Positions 24,786-34,172 of a stretch of 42,045 bases of DNA are shown here, piece by piece. How positions within the stretch are numbered: the stretch's first letter is position 1; the number at the start of each line of letters is the position of its first letter. The translations under genes were made by a program, and so were the position numbers. A model generated the notes under the pieces. That model was given only the letters and a program-made list of their open reading frames with translations. It had not been told where the DNA came from and did not search any database. Source of the stretch: Pelotomaculum sp. PtaB.Bin104 (GTDB lineage: Bacteria; Bacillota; Desulfotomaculia; Desulfotomaculales; Pelotomaculaceae); the NCBI GenBank assembly GCA_002067205.1, contig MVQL01000164.1:1-42045 (forward strand), written 5' to 3'.

Positions 24786-25730
24786 TTAAAGTAACATCGC
24801 CAGCACTGCTTTTTGGGCATGCAGACGGTTTTCCGCCTCATCCCAGACCGCTGTGTGCGGCCCTTCCATTATTTCATCTGTCACCTCTTCACCCCGGTGT
24901 GCCGGGAGACAGTGGAGGAAAATAAAGTCCGGCTTAGCTAAAGCAGCCAGCCTTTCATTGACTTGATAAGGGGGGAATACCTTAAGCCGATCCGCGCGCT
25001 CGGCCTCCTGTCCCATGCTGGCCCACACGTCGGTAACCAGCACATCGGCCTCAGTCACCGCTTCTGACGGGTCGGTCAGTATTTCTACCGTGCAGCCCGT
25101 GATCAAAGCATCTTCTCCGGCCAGCCGGGCGATGTCAGCGTTGGGCTGGTACCCCTCCGGGGAGGCCACGCTGATATTCATGCCCACTTTGGCGCAGCCA
25201 TACAACAGGGAGTGGCAGATGTTATTGTTGCCGTCCCCGACGTAGGCCAGCCTGAGGCCGGCTAGGGTCCCTCTACGCTCCTTTATGGTCAAAAGGTCAG
25301 CTAGAATCTGGCAGGGGTGCAGCAAGTCGGTGAGGCCGTTGATTATCGGTATAGAAGCATACCTGGCCAGTTCTTCCACATCAGCCTGGGCATAGGTGCG
25401 AATCATAATTCCGTCCAGATAGCGGGAAAGCACCCTAGCTGTGTCGGCGATGCTTTCGCCGCGCCCTAGTTGCAAATCATTTGCACTAAGAAACATCGGG
25501 TAGCCGCCGAGCTGGTACATGCCCACCTCGAAGGAAACCCTGGTCCGGGTGGATGATTTTTGAAAAATCATCCCAAGTGTTTTGCCCTGCAGGTAGTGAT
25601 GGGGTTCTCCCCTCTGCTGCTTTTCTTTTAGTCGCCCGGCCAGATTAATAATAGCCTCAACTTCTTCCGGCGTATAATCATGCAGGCTTAGAAGGTCACG
25701 CCCCTTTAGTTGGATACCAATATTCTCCAA
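24786..25730 (-). CDS. argF: Ornithine carbamoyltransferase
   Basis: A 314-aa transferase making citrulline from ornithine and carbamoyl phosphate. The carbamoyl-phosphate motif SSTRTRVSFE lies near residues 59-68, HPCQILADLLT near 138-148 and the ornithine-site HCLPAHRGEEV near 273-283. The DVWASMGQE block (near 237) also marks ornithine rather than aspartate carbamoyltransferase. The TTG start has GAGGT six bases upstream. A gap of 232 bases separates it from argD, unusually long for this operon. No carAB genes are present in the window. Confidence 0.97.
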   Translation of the reverse strand: MENIGIQLKGRDLLSLHDYTPEEVEAIINLAGRLKEKQQRGEPHHYLQGKTLGMIFQKSSTRTRVSFEVGMYQLGGYPMFLSANDLQLGRGESIADTARVLSRYLDGIMIRTYAQADVEELARYASIPIINGLTDLLHPCQILADLLTIKERRGTLAGLRLAYVGDGNNNICHSLLYGCAKVGMNISVASPEGYQPNADIARLAGEDALITGCTVEILTDPSEAVTEADVLVTDVWASMGQEAERADRLKVFPPYQVNERLAALAKPDFIFLHCLPAHRGEEVTDEIMEGPHTAVWDEAENRLHAQKAVLAMLL

Positions 25731-25962
25731 TCATATACCTCTTTTCTCGCTCTGCTTAGATCATCCATGGTACTGAGTTGACAGGATGTTTTGCCCGTGC
25801 ACACCGTCATTGATTGAATAGATTTCATAGATAGTATTAAAAGTAACAGTTCAAATAATTAACAAATTTTAACAGAGGCTCAGGTAGTATGAAATGAAAC
25901 ATTCAAACACTCGCTACCGCTTTTAGCTTGTTTCACCATGGCATGGTCTACTTCCCGGCCAC

Positions 25963-27162
25963 TTAGTTCGCCTGAAAACCATCCATAACCGTTTCCAGAA
26001 TCTCCAGTGCCAGGTCGACATCCTGCCGGTTTATCGTCAGCGGGGGGATGAAGCGCAAAACATTGCCGTTGACACAGTTAATCAACAGGCCCTTTTCCTG
26101 ACACCCCTCTACAATACCCTTGCCTTCGATAATGAGTTCCACTCCCAGCAAGAGGCCTAATCCCCGCACCTCGGTCACGTAGTTATATTTTTTCACCAGA
26201 TCCTTCAGCTTGTCCTGCATATAAGCGCCTACTGCTGCGGCATTTTTAATCACACCACCCAACAGCAGCTCCTCCATGGCAGCCAGCGCGGCTGCACAGG
26301 CCAGCGGGTTGCCGCCGAAAGTGGAGGCATGATCGCCCGGCTGAAAAGTCCCGGCAACATCACCTGTGGCCAGCATGGCGCCGATAGGGAAGCCGCCGCC
26401 CAGCGCTTTGGCTAGGGTGAGAATGTCCGGCTCCACCCCGTAGTGCTGTAAGGCCAAGAATTGGCCGGTGCGCCCGAGGCCGGTTTGCACCTCATCAAAG
26501 ATGAGCAGGGCTCCGTTCTCCCGGCAGAGCATCTTGACCCCTTCCAGGTAAGCACGGGTTGCCACATTGACCCCGCCCTCGCCTTGGACCGGCTCCAGCA
26601 GTACCGCGCAGGTAGCCGGGCCGATCGACTGCTCCATCGCGTCCAGGTCATTAAAGGGCACGTATTTGAACCCCTCCGGCAGGGGCTCAAACCCCTTCTG
26701 GTACTTGGTTTGGCCGGTGGCGGTGATTGTCGCTAGGGTCCGGCCGTGAAAAGACTGCCAGGCCGTGATAATCTCAACCTTGTCCGGGCTGAACTTGAGC
26801 TTGGCGTGTTTGCGCGCCAGTTTGATTGCCGCTTCGTTTGCCTCAGCCCCGCTGTTGCAAAAAAATGCTTTACTCAGGCCGGACTGTTCCACCAAAAACT
26901 TGGCCAGGAGCGCCTGAGGTTCAATGTAGTATAGGTTGGAACAATGAATTAACTTTTTAGCCTGCCTGGTGATGGCATCAACCACTGCCGGGTGGCAGTG
27001 GCCCAGGGAGTTAACGGCAATGCCACTAACGAAGTCCAGGTATTCCTTTCCGTCCGCATCCCAGAGCAACGCACCCTCGCCTCTGACCGGGGCCAGCGGG
27101 ATCCGCCCCACATTCCGCATCAGGTATTGATCGCTCATATCCAGAATTTCTTTTGTATTCAT
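25963..27162 (-). CDS. argD: Acetylornithine aminotransferase
   Basis: A 399-aa class III PLP aminotransferase that converts N-acetylglutamate semialdehyde to N-acetylornithine. Key blocks: FCNSGAEANEAAIKLAR near 101-117, SFHGRTLATITATG near 138-151, LIFDEVQTGLGRTG near 221-234, with the PLP aspartate in DEVQ. The Schiff-base lysine lies in TLAKALGGGFPIGA near 253. STFGGNPLACAAA follows. ATG with GGAGTGA upstream. Position between argB and argF supports argD over other class III transaminases. Confidence 0.97.
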   Translation of the reverse strand: MNTKEILDMSDQYLMRNVGRIPLAPVRGEGALLWDADGKEYLDFVSGIAVNSLGHCHPAVVDAITRQAKKLIHCSNLYYIEPQALLAKFLVEQSGLSKAFFCNSGAEANEAAIKLARKHAKLKFSPDKVEIITAWQSFHGRTLATITATGQTKYQKGFEPLPEGFKYVPFNDLDAMEQSIGPATCAVLLEPVQGEGGVNVATRAYLEGVKMLCRENGALLIFDEVQTGLGRTGQFLALQHYGVEPDILTLAKALGGGFPIGAMLATGDVAGTFQPGDHASTFGGNPLACAAALAAMEELLLGGVIKNAAAVGAYMQDKLKDLVKKYNYVTEVRGLGLLLGVELIIEGKGIVEGCQEKGLLINCVNGNVLRFIPPLTINRQDVDLALEILETVMDGFQAN

Positions 27163-27188
27163 GATCAGGTCACTCCATGTATAATGTA

Positions 27189-28076
27189 CTAATACTCAAC
27201 CATCGTTCCGATACCCTTGTCTGTAAATACTTCCAGCAGGATCGAGTGGGGTACCCGGCCGTCTAAAATATGGGTTGTCTTAACCCCGCCGGCTAGGGCA
27301 TCCAGGCAGCACTGCACCTTTGGGATCATGCCTCCGTCAATTTTACCCTGCTCGACCAGAGCGGGATATTCATTCACCCGCAGTACGGAAATGAGGGAGT
27401 CCGGGTCGCTGCGGTCGGCCATAACGCCTTCAACATCAGTCAGAATAATCAGCTTGTCCGCATCCAATGCGGCCGCCAGGCTGCCTGCAGCAGAGTCGGC
27501 GTTGACGTTATAGCTCTCACCCTGTTCTCCCACCGCCACTGGAGCTACGACCGGAATGTAGCCCTCATTAATTACTGTATGGATGACACCGGGATTGACC
27601 TGGGTGATATCTCCCACGAAGCCGATATCGACCATTTCTTCTTTGCCCTCCGGAGTGATTAACCGGTGCAGCTTTTTTTTCGCCTGAAACAGGACGGCGT
27701 CTTTGCCCGACAAGCCTACCGCCCGTCCTCCGATCTGATTGATCTGAGCCACAATTTCCTTATTAATTTTGCCTGCCAGGACCATTTCCACAATTTCCAT
27801 AGTCTCTGCGTCAGTTACCCGAAGACCGCTCACAAAGTTCGACACTATTCCCACCCGTTTTAGCATTCCAGTTATTTCCGGGCCACCGCCATGCACGATC
27901 ACAGGGTGCATACCGACAAATTTCATCAGCACCACGTCGGTCAGCACAGCCTCTTTCAAGGCGCTGTTAATCATAGCATGGCCGCCATATTTAATCACCA
28001 CGGTTTTGCCGTAGAATTTTTTTATATACGGCAAAGCCTCCACCAGTATTGCCGCTTTTTCTAAAGGTGTAGACAT
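27189..28076 (-). CDS. argB: Acetylglutamate kinase
   Basis: A 295-aa amino acid kinase phosphorylating N-acetylglutamate. [10 protein letters not shown] near residue 26, VHGGGPEI near 64, and [26 protein letters not shown] near 194-219 mark the ATP and substrate sites. The N-terminus begins with a helix ([15 protein letters not shown]) as in the arginine-inhibited, hexameric form of the enzyme, so feedback inhibition is expected by analogy. The frame is open to 28109 but the ATG at 28076 has AGGAGGTG at good spacing and starts 13 bases after argJ. Confidence 0.97.
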   Translation of the reverse strand: MSTPLEKAAILVEALPYIKKFYGKTVVIKYGGHAMINSALKEAVLTDVVLMKFVGMHPVIVHGGGPEITGMLKRVGIVSNFVSGLRVTDAETMEIVEMVLAGKINKEIVAQINQIGGRAVGLSGKDAVLFQAKKKLHRLITPEGKEEMVDIGFVGDITQVNPGVIHTVINEGYIPVVAPVAVGEQGESYNVNADSAAGSLAAALDADKLIILTDVEGVMADRSDPDSLISVLRVNEYPALVEQGKIDGGMIPKVQCCLDALAGGVKTTHILDGRVPHSILLEVFTDKGIGTMVEY

Positions 28077-28089
28077 ATAAAAACACCTC

Positions 28090-29358
28090 CTAGGTCCGAT
28101 AATCTCCATTTATTCTAACATAATCGTATGTCAAATCGCATCCCCAGGCTACGGCGCCGGCCTCTCCCGACTTAAGGTCAAGGGTAATCGAGACAGAGTC
28201 GCCGTTTAAAAACTCCAGCGCCCGCTCCTCACTGAATTCAAGAGAGCAGCCGTTTTTGGTAACCTGCTCATCGCCCAGGAAAATATCCACGAGCCCGGGG
28301 TCGAAATTGGCCCCAGAATACCCGGCGGCGCAAATGATCCGCCCCCAGTTAGCGTCACGGCCAAAAATGGCCGCCTTGACCAGGTTGGAACCGGCCACTG
28401 CACGCGCGGCCAGGCGAGCGTCTGCAATCGTCGGCGCATGGCGCACCTCCACCTGGATTAACCTGGTTGCGCCTTCACCGTCCCTGGCTATAGCCACGGC
28501 CAGGCTTGTGCAGACCCCGGTTAAAGCTTCCTGGAAAGTAATAAAGGCTGGTTCTTCGCTGGTAATCTCCGTATTGCCGGCCAGGCCGTTGGCCAGCACC
28601 ACCACCATGTCGTTGGTGCTGGTATCCCTGTCTATAGTAATCATATTGAAGCTTTGATCAGCTGCATGTCTGAGCGCCTTATCCAGATCAGCGGCAGCGA
28701 TAGCCGCGTCAGTTGTAATAAAGCACAGCATGGTGGCCATATTGGGGTGGATCATCCCAGCGCCTTTTGCCATCCCGCCAATAGTCACCACTTTGCCGTT
28801 TACCTCAATCTGACGGGCGGCCTCCTTGGTAAAGGTGTCCGTGGTCATGATCGCCTCCGCGGCCTGCGCTCCACCCACAGGGCTGATCCTGCCAGCTGCC
28901 TTGAGAATACCCGCCAGCACCCTGTCCATCGGCATTTTCTGCCCGATAACGCCGGTCGAGGCTACCAGGACTAGCTCTTCAGGAACTTCTAAAGCGGCCG
29001 CAGCGGCCGCAGCCATCGTAACAGCATCCTGAACCCCCTCGTCACCATTGCAGGCATTGGCGTTGCCGCTATTAACTACAATGGCCTGAGCCCTGCCCCC
29101 GGCAACCCTGGGCATGGTGACCAGCAACGGCGCAGCCTTGACCCTATTCGTAGTAAAGACCCCGGCGGCTGCTGCCGGGACAGTAGAATAAATTAGAGCG
29201 ATATCTTTTTTCAGCTTATATTTGATCTCTGCCTCGGCCGCACCCGCCTGAAAACCGGTGGCGGCGGTTACCCCGCCGGGATGGTTGCCTGTGCTGTCCA
29301 CTTGTAAAGTGCCCCCTAATATCAATGTTTGTGCCTGCTCATTGTTATTCTGCCCCAT
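28090..29358 (-). CDS. argJ: Bifunctional ornithine acetyltransferase/N-acetylglutamate synthase
   Basis: A 422-aa (or shorter) ArgJ that recycles the acetyl group from N-acetylornithine to glutamate. The self-cleavage site is visible as [16 protein letters not shown] near residues 199-214, where the Thr of MATML becomes the catalytic nucleophile of the beta chain. [12 protein letters not shown] (near 135) lies in the alpha chain. The ATG at 29358 has only a weak ribosome site; a GTG at 29301 preceded by AGGGGG would start nearer the conserved [12 protein letters not shown]. No separate argA is seen, so this may also supply the first pathway step. Confidence 0.96.
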   Translation of the reverse strand: MGQNNNEQAQTLILGGTLQVDSTGNHPGGVTAATGFQAGAAEAEIKYKLKKDIALIYSTVPAAAAGVFTTNRVKAAPLLVTMPRVAGGRAQAIVVNSGNANACNGDEGVQDAVTMAAAAAAALEVPEELVLVASTGVIGQKMPMDRVLAGILKAAGRISPVGGAQAAEAIMTTDTFTKEAARQIEVNGKVVTIGGMAKGAGMIHPNMATMLCFITTDAAIAAADLDKALRHAADQSFNMITIDRDTSTNDMVVVLANGLAGNTEITSEEPAFITFQEALTGVCTSLAVAIARDGEGATRLIQVEVRHAPTIADARLAARAVAGSNLVKAAIFGRDANWGRIICAAGYSGANFDPGLVDIFLGDEQVTKNGCSLEFSEERALEFLNGDSVSITLDLKSGEAGAVAWGCDLTYDYVRINGDYRT

Positions 29359-29454
29359 GAGCAGGCCACCGTTTAAGACAAATATAGGCTGAGCCCGTAA
29401 AACCCTAAATATAATTATTAATTTGTTTTTCCCAAGTTGTTAATTCGACTACTA

Positions 29455-30498
29455 TCAAGGAAACAACCCTGGTCCGATCAATGCGGTGTCCTCGGGCAGG
29501 CCGCAGATTATATTCATATTCTGCACCGCCTGGCCGGACGCTCCTTTTACCACGTTATCAATAGCTGCTATCACGATTACCCGCCCGGTGCGGGGATCCA
29601 CAACAATACCTAGATCACAGTGGTTGGTGCCGGCTGTCCACTTCGTCCGGGGTAAGAGCCCTGTGGGCAGCACCCGGACAAACCTTTCCGCCTGGTAATA
29701 CTCCTGATAGTATTCCTGAACTTCATTCTGACATAGAGAAGTATTAAGCTTGGCGTAAACGGTGCTGAGAATACCCCTGGTAATCGGCAACAAATGGGGC
29801 GTAAAGGATATGGTCACCGTCTCCCCGGCCAGCTTGCCGAGCTCTTGCTCGATTTCAGGAGTATGCCGGTGCACCCCCACGCCATAGGCTTTAAAATTCT
29901 CATTCACCTCACAAAAGTGAACGTCCAGGGACAATCCCCGACCTGCACCTGAAACCCCGGACTTTGAGTCGATGATGATGCTGCCCGGGTCTATTAGTTT
30001 TTTACTTAATAAGGGCGCCAGGGCCAGCAGGGCGCTGGTCGGGTAGCACCCGGGATTGGCCACCAGCCGGGCCCTCCTGATCTGCTCCCGGTTTAGCTCA
30101 GGCAAGCCATAGACGGCTTCACCAAGCAAATCCCTGGCCGTGTGCTCAACCTTATACCACTCTTCATAGACACTATAGTCATTAAGGCGGAAATCCGCCC
30201 CCAAATCAATCAGCTTTTTCCCTCGGTTCGCCGCTTCCAGAGCTATCGGCATAGCATGCCCATGCGGCAGGGCAACAAAAATAACATCTGCAACATCCAG
30301 CAAAGCAGGCAGGTCCAGCTTTTCACAAATCATGTCATTATATTGATAAAGGTGCGGGTAAACCTCACTGAAGGGTATACCGTCATAATTTTGGGTAATC
30401 AGCGACACCAGCTCAACCTCCGGGTGCCGATACAAAATCCTGACTAATTCTGCGCCGGTATAACCCGTAGCCCCAACAATCCCGACCTTAATAGACAT
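29455..30498 (-). CDS. argC: N-acetyl-gamma-glutamyl-phosphate reductase
   Basis: A 347-aa NADPH-dependent reductase, first gene of the arginine operon. The dinucleotide motif VGIVGATGYTGAELVR lies near residues 5-20 and the catalytic cysteine in LVANPGCYPTSALL near 145-158. The C-terminal region carries the HRHTPEIEQEL histidine block near 207. Length matches the family. ATG with GGAGGTGAAC upstream. Transcription starts from an ArgR-type controlled promoter about 45 bases upstream (30550-30578). Confidence 0.98.
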   Translation of the reverse strand: MSIKVGIVGATGYTGAELVRILYRHPEVELVSLITQNYDGIPFSEVYPHLYQYNDMICEKLDLPALLDVADVIFVALPHGHAMPIALEAANRGKKLIDLGADFRLNDYSVYEEWYKVEHTARDLLGEAVYGLPELNREQIRRARLVANPGCYPTSALLALAPLLSKKLIDPGSIIIDSKSGVSGAGRGLSLDVHFCEVNENFKAYGVGVHRHTPEIEQELGKLAGETVTISFTPHLLPITRGILSTVYAKLNTSLCQNEVQEYYQEYYQAERFVRVLPTGLLPRTKWTAGTNHCDLGIVVDPRTGRVIVIAAIDNVVKGASGQAVQNMNIICGLPEDTALIGPGLFP

Positions 30499-30543
30499 AC
30501 GTTCACCTCCACAATGAACTATTACATATTTAACGGCAGCATA

Positions 30544-30557
30544 TTAATAATTATACA
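30544..30557 (-). promoter_or_regulatory. ARG box 1 over the argC -10
   Basis: TGTATAATTATTAA matches the ArgR half-palindrome core TGAATwwwwATTCA at 12 of 14 positions and covers the -10 hexamer. Confidence 0.7.
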
Positions 30558-30578
30558 AACGTATGCATAAAAATACAA
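30550..30578 (-). promoter_or_regulatory. Sigma-A promoter of the arg operon
   Basis: Minus strand: TTGTAT (30573-30578), spacer exactly 17, TATAAT (30550-30555). Leader to argC of about 45 bases. Both hexamers are overlapped by ARG boxes. Confidence 0.75.
30564..30577 (-). promoter_or_regulatory. ARG box 2 over the argC -35
   Basis: TGTATTTTTATGCA matches TGAATwwwwATTCA at 12 of 14 positions. Its centre is 20 bases from that of box 1, close to the 20-21 bases typical of paired ArgR sites. Confidence 0.7.
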
Positions 30579-30698
30579 CAACTAACCGGCAAAAAGATAA
30601 ACTATTTATTTAGGATGGGAATAAGCTAAAGGACTACGCAAAAAAATTTAACTGCTCAGGTCAGGGTGTCTCAAAACGAAGATAAAGCAAGATAACAA

Positions 30699-30725
30699 AA
30701 GGGTTGAGCAAAACACTCAACCCTT
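30699..30725 (-). terminator. Terminator after the glycosyltransferase gene
   Basis: AAGGGTTGAG and CTCAACCCTT form a perfect ten-base stem with a seven-base loop; on the minus strand TTGTTATCTT follows. It insulates the arg promoter from the upstream gene. Confidence 0.75.
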
Positions 30726-30844
30726 AACTGTTCTGTCAGTCGACCTTGTTCTCAGTTCCTTCAATTTCACGCCTGCCCACGGTGCCCCTTTAAACATTAA
30801 ACCGATGAATATAACATTGAATAATTCAAGAATTTTTCATCCGT

Positions 30845-32080
30845 TCAGCCGGCCTTTCTGTTCTCAGCCTTTACCGGCAGGTAAAGGTTTTGCAGGTTTT
30901 CATGCTTGATATCACGGATGTGCAAGGTATGGTTCCATTCTTTATTCTTCCGCATAGCAAAACCAACATAAGCTACTGGAATCCAGGTCAGGGCAAAGAT
31001 CGGATAGAAAATCAGCCACCAGTAAATTTGCGGCTTTACCCTTTCCATTGCCAGGCCTAGACCGAAATAAAAGAACTGAATAAAGAAACCTGCTACTGCC
31101 CATTGGGGCTTATCCAAGATCTGCTCAGGTCTAGTCACCAGATTACTAATCACACCCACCCCGGTAAATAACCAGATAAACGGTTGCAGCAAATACAGGG
31201 CACCGTCAAGCATAACAAAGTTTTTGGTGGCGATCCCTTCCCGCGTTAGCTTGCCGATATAACGGCCGGCTACATTGAAGTGACCCTGCATCCACCGCTT
31301 GCGCTGGACGCAAGACTGCATCAGAGAAAGCGGTTTTTCATCATAGACCTTGGCGTCGTGAGCCCAGGATACCTTCAGGTTATTCAGCAACGCCTTGGTC
31401 TGAAATTCCAAATCCTCGGTCAGAGAGGTCATGCCCCATCCGTATCTCTTGAGCACATCTACCGACAGGCACATGCCTGTGCCTCCCAGGGCGCACGTTA
31501 AGCCTAGATTATACTTGGCCAACTGCCAGAAGCGGTTGGTGATGATATAGCATATATAGATAGATTTGGTGATCCAGGTATCATTGGCATTTTTGGTGTC
31601 CAGATAACCCTGGATAATTTTTTCACCCTTTAATAGCCGTGCGTTCATAATCAGCAGGAAGTCCGGTGTAACCAGGTTGTCCGCATCAAATACAACGACT
31701 GCGTCATATTCTACTCCGGAGTTGAAAATCTTATCAAAGGCGTACTCAAGCGCGTACCCCTTGCCCTTGTCCACATTGTTGAACCGCTCGATCACCTGGG
31801 CGCCATTATCTCTGGCGATAGTAGCCGTACTGTCAACGCAGTTATCAGCCACAACAAAAATATCATAAAGCTCCTTGGGGTAGTTTAGCTCATGCAGGTT
31901 TTTGACTAATTCACCAATTACCCTCTCCTCATTGTGGGCCGCCACTACGATCGCAAATCTAGAACTTGGCGGCAGACGATAGTTTTCTTCACGCCGGTAA
32001 AAACCAAAAAGGGAAATTATAAAAAAGTAAAAGGTAACACCTGTGAGAACTATCTGGACCGCATAATTAATTGCCTCCAT
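30845..32080 (-). CDS. Membrane glycosyltransferase, family 2 (processive type)
   Basis: A 411-aa membrane enzyme. An N-terminal helix (residues 4-25) precedes a cytosolic GT-A domain with AAHNEERVIG near 45, VVADNCVDSTA near 78, the DxD-type FDADN near 130, TEDLEF near 222 and QRKRWMQGH near 262 (the QxxRW of processive enzymes). Three or four membrane helices follow (about 295-385). This layout is that of polysaccharide synthases such as poly-GlcNAc or hyaluronan synthases; the sugar cannot be told. ATG at 32080 is preferred for AAAGGGG six bases upstream; the frame is open to 32104. No other polysaccharide genes adjoin. Confidence 0.9.
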   Translation of the reverse strand: MEAINYAVQIVLTGVTFYFFIISLFGFYRREENYRLPPSSRFAIVVAAHNEERVIGELVKNLHELNYPKELYDIFVVADNCVDSTATIARDNGAQVIERFNNVDKGKGYALEYAFDKIFNSGVEYDAVVVFDADNLVTPDFLLIMNARLLKGEKIIQGYLDTKNANDTWITKSIYICYIITNRFWQLAKYNLGLTCALGGTGMCLSVDVLKRYGWGMTSLTEDLEFQTKALLNNLKVSWAHDAKVYDEKPLSLMQSCVQRKRWMQGHFNVAGRYIGKLTREGIATKNFVMLDGALYLLQPFIWLFTGVGVISNLVTRPEQILDKPQWAVAGFFIQFFYFGLGLAMERVKPQIYWWLIFYPIFALTWIPVAYVGFAMRKNKEWNHTLHIRDIKHENLQNLYLPVKAENRKAG

Positions 32081-32438
32081 TGACATCCCCTTTACATGGC
32101 ACATTATTAATGCTGCTATAAAAGTACATCATATGTAAGTTCTGCTAATAAAGCAAAAATCCTTCTTTTATTATAACTATCTGCATAAACACATAATAGT
32201 AAGACTATTCAAGCATTTCTTTAATCTCATTAGGGGCAAATTAGAAAACTCCCCCTGCTGTCATAGACTATCCAGCATTTGCCGCCCTTATACTTTCTTC
32301 AACCGCAGCATTTAAACCTTATCCCATACGGTATACTTTTATGTGGCAAGCTGTATTATTGTTATGCTACCGGCAATAAGTTTAGTCCAATTTAATAAAA
32401 TTTAAACCGCTTAACCGGTGTCTCCACCCGCTTGGTAT
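32081..32438. other. Intergenic stretch upstream of the glycosyltransferase
   Basis: About 360 AT-rich bases. No ORF with a ribosome site, riboswitch or clear promoter was recognised. Confidence 0.5.
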
Positions 32439-33425
32439 TTACTGGTTTATTTCAACAACATCGCGATCAGCCAAAACATAGTCGCGGTTTACCGATTGGC
32501 CATCATAGCGGGCTGAGCCCCAGATCCTGACGTTTTTCATTAACTGCGGCAGATCACGGTGAATCGCTGTTGCCAAGTCCAAGACAGTGCTACCCTGCTT
32601 TAAAATAAAGGGCGCCTTCATATCCGGCGCTTTACCGGGCACCTTGGTATAGATCCGGATGACCTTGAGTATCTCATAAATCTTCTCGCGCATTAGCTCC
32701 AAACCAAGACCAGTTTCAGCCGATACCGGAATAATTTGCAGTTCCGGTGGACCCAGTTCCTTCAGGATTTGAATGTTTTCGCTGCTGTCAACAGCATCCG
32801 CTTTGGCGGCCAGCACAAGGCACTTGTTGCTTGGTATCCCGCGCGTGCCGGGTGTCACCTCCTCGCGAATGATTTTTTTCTCCATTAAATAGTTATAACT
32901 GCCTTGCAACTGCTCCAGGCAGCTGTCTGAGCCCGCATCCACCACAATTAAGAGGGCATTGGCATTGCGCACTGTGCCGGTTAGCCCCTCCGGGACCATA
33001 TCCTCCGTAATTGGCGGCGTGTCCACCAGCTGGATTAGGATGTCCTGAAAGCTCATCATCCCCGCAAGAGGCAGGGTGGTTGTAAAAGGGTATTCCGCTA
33101 TTTTGGGCCTGGCCCTGGTCATGGCAGAAATTAAGGTTGACTTGCCGGTATTGGGAAAGCCCAGCAACACCACCTGACCGGCACCTTGCTTTTCTACCAG
33201 GAAGGGGTCTATACGGCCGGCTTTCGCTTTCTTTAGACTGTCTTCCCTCAGTCTGGAAAGGCGCTTTTTCAGATCAGCCTGCATCTTTTCCGTACCCTTG
33301 TGTTTGGGGATTACTGCCAGCATCTCTTCCAGAGCGGCAATTTTTTCCGCAGTGCTCTCAGCTTTTTTAAAATTTTCTTCAGCTTGATAGTATTGAGGGG
33401 TAAGATTAGCCGGCAAAATTTTCAA
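32439..33425 (-). CDS. DRG/Obg-like GTPase with TGS domain
   Basis: A 328-aa GTP-binding protein resembling the archaeal/eukaryotic DRG branch of the Obg superfamily. An N-terminal charged helical region (1-75) is followed by the G domain: G1 GFPNTGKST near 89-97, G2 with YPFTTTLPLAGM near 111, G3 region QLVDTPPITEDMVPEGL near 131, G4 as AAKAD near 208, G5 VSAETG near 233. A C-terminal TGS domain spans 260-328. G3 reads DTPP instead of the usual DTPG. Such proteins are linked with ribosomes or RNA. It stands alone, divergent to the yaiI gene. Confidence 0.85.
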   Translation of the reverse strand: MKILPANLTPQYYQAEENFKKAESTAEKIAALEEMLAVIPKHKGTEKMQADLKKRLSRLREDSLKKAKAGRIDPFLVEKQGAGQVVLLGFPNTGKSTLISAMTRARPKIAEYPFTTTLPLAGMMSFQDILIQLVDTPPITEDMVPEGLTGTVRNANALLIVVDAGSDSCLEQLQGSYNYLMEKKIIREEVTPGTRGIPSNKCLVLAAKADAVDSSENIQILKELGPPELQIIPVSAETGLGLELMREKIYEILKVIRIYTKVPGKAPDMKAPFILKQGSTVLDLATAIHRDLPQLMKNVRIWGSARYDGQSVNRDYVLADRDVVEINQ

Positions 33426-33610
33426 CCTGCCTTTCTTCTGATCAATTATTGAGCCTTAAAGTTGATCAAACAGCAAGCCGCTGCCTGCGACTTGGCAAAC
33501 TAATTATATTTTATATTTTTTAAATATTTCAAGCATGATTTCAAATTGATAGATTAGGAAATAATCCTGGTTCGCGGTATGATAAGTATTATAACTAAGG
33601 ATGGTGCCCA

Positions 33611-34072
33611 GTGAAAATTATTATTGACGCCGATGCGGCACCGAGAAGCGTACTGGAAATATGCCGGGAATTGTCCCGGCAATTCAAGGTGCCTGTGATT
33701 ACGGTGGCCAGCTTCAACCACCGCATCGAATCGGACGACCATGTGGTGGTGGGAGACAGTGCACAGGAAACGGATATCCAGGTGGCGAACCTGACCCGAA
33801 AGGGGGATATCGCAGTTACCCAGGACTGGGGCCTGGCAGCTGTGGTCCTAGGCAAGGGCGCCGCGGCATTGTCCCCGTCCGGTCGCATCTTCAATCCAGC
33901 TACTATTCACTTTTTGCTGGAGGAAAGAGAACTGAAGGCTAAGCACCGGAGAGGCGGGGGCAGAACTAAAGGGCCGGCCAAAAGGACTGCCGAGGATGAC
34001 CTTAACTTTAAGAGAAGCCTGCACAAGCTTTTGGGATACGCCGCTACTTGTCAAAGCAGCAACAACACTTAA
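33611..34072 (+). CDS. YaiI/YqxD family protein (DUF188, UPF0178)
   Basis: A 153-aa PIN-like protein of the UPF0178 family, widespread and of unproven function. The N-terminal [12 protein letters not shown] (near 2-13) supplies acidic residues, and DLTRKGD-like, [11 protein letters not shown] and [13 protein letters not shown] blocks follow in family order. The basic C-terminal tail ([15 protein letters not shown]) suggests nucleic-acid contact, which is inference. GTG start; AAGGATGG lies upstream at a workable spacing. Convergent with amrS. Confidence 0.92.
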   Translation: MKIIIDADAAPRSVLEICRELSRQFKVPVITVASFNHRIESDDHVVVGDSAQETDIQVANLTRKGDIAVTQDWGLAAVVLGKGAAALSPSGRIFNPATIHFLLEERELKAKHRRGGGRTKGPAKRTAEDDLNFKRSLHKLLGYAATCQSSNNT

Positions 34073-34109
34073 CAGCAGGTGTTTGTGGGTACTATTAAGC
34101 GCAATTAAA

Positions 34110-34154
34110 AGCTGCCGGCTGACTTTACCAAAATCAAAGCCAGACCAGCAGCTA
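34110..34154 (-). terminator. Terminator-like hairpin between yaiI and amrS
   Basis: AGCTGCTGGTCTGGCTTT pairs with AAAGTCAGCCGGCAGCT (two mismatches) across a nine-base loop. TTTTAATT follows on the minus strand, serving amrS; the same stem may also stop the convergent gene. Confidence 0.55.
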
Positions 34155-34172
34155 TGTTCTATCCAGTTGTGC

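Noticed and set aside
32081..32438. Cyclic-di-GMP or other riboswitch upstream of the polysaccharide-type glycosyltransferase
   Set aside because: Looked for conserved GEMM-type motifs in the leader; none seen.
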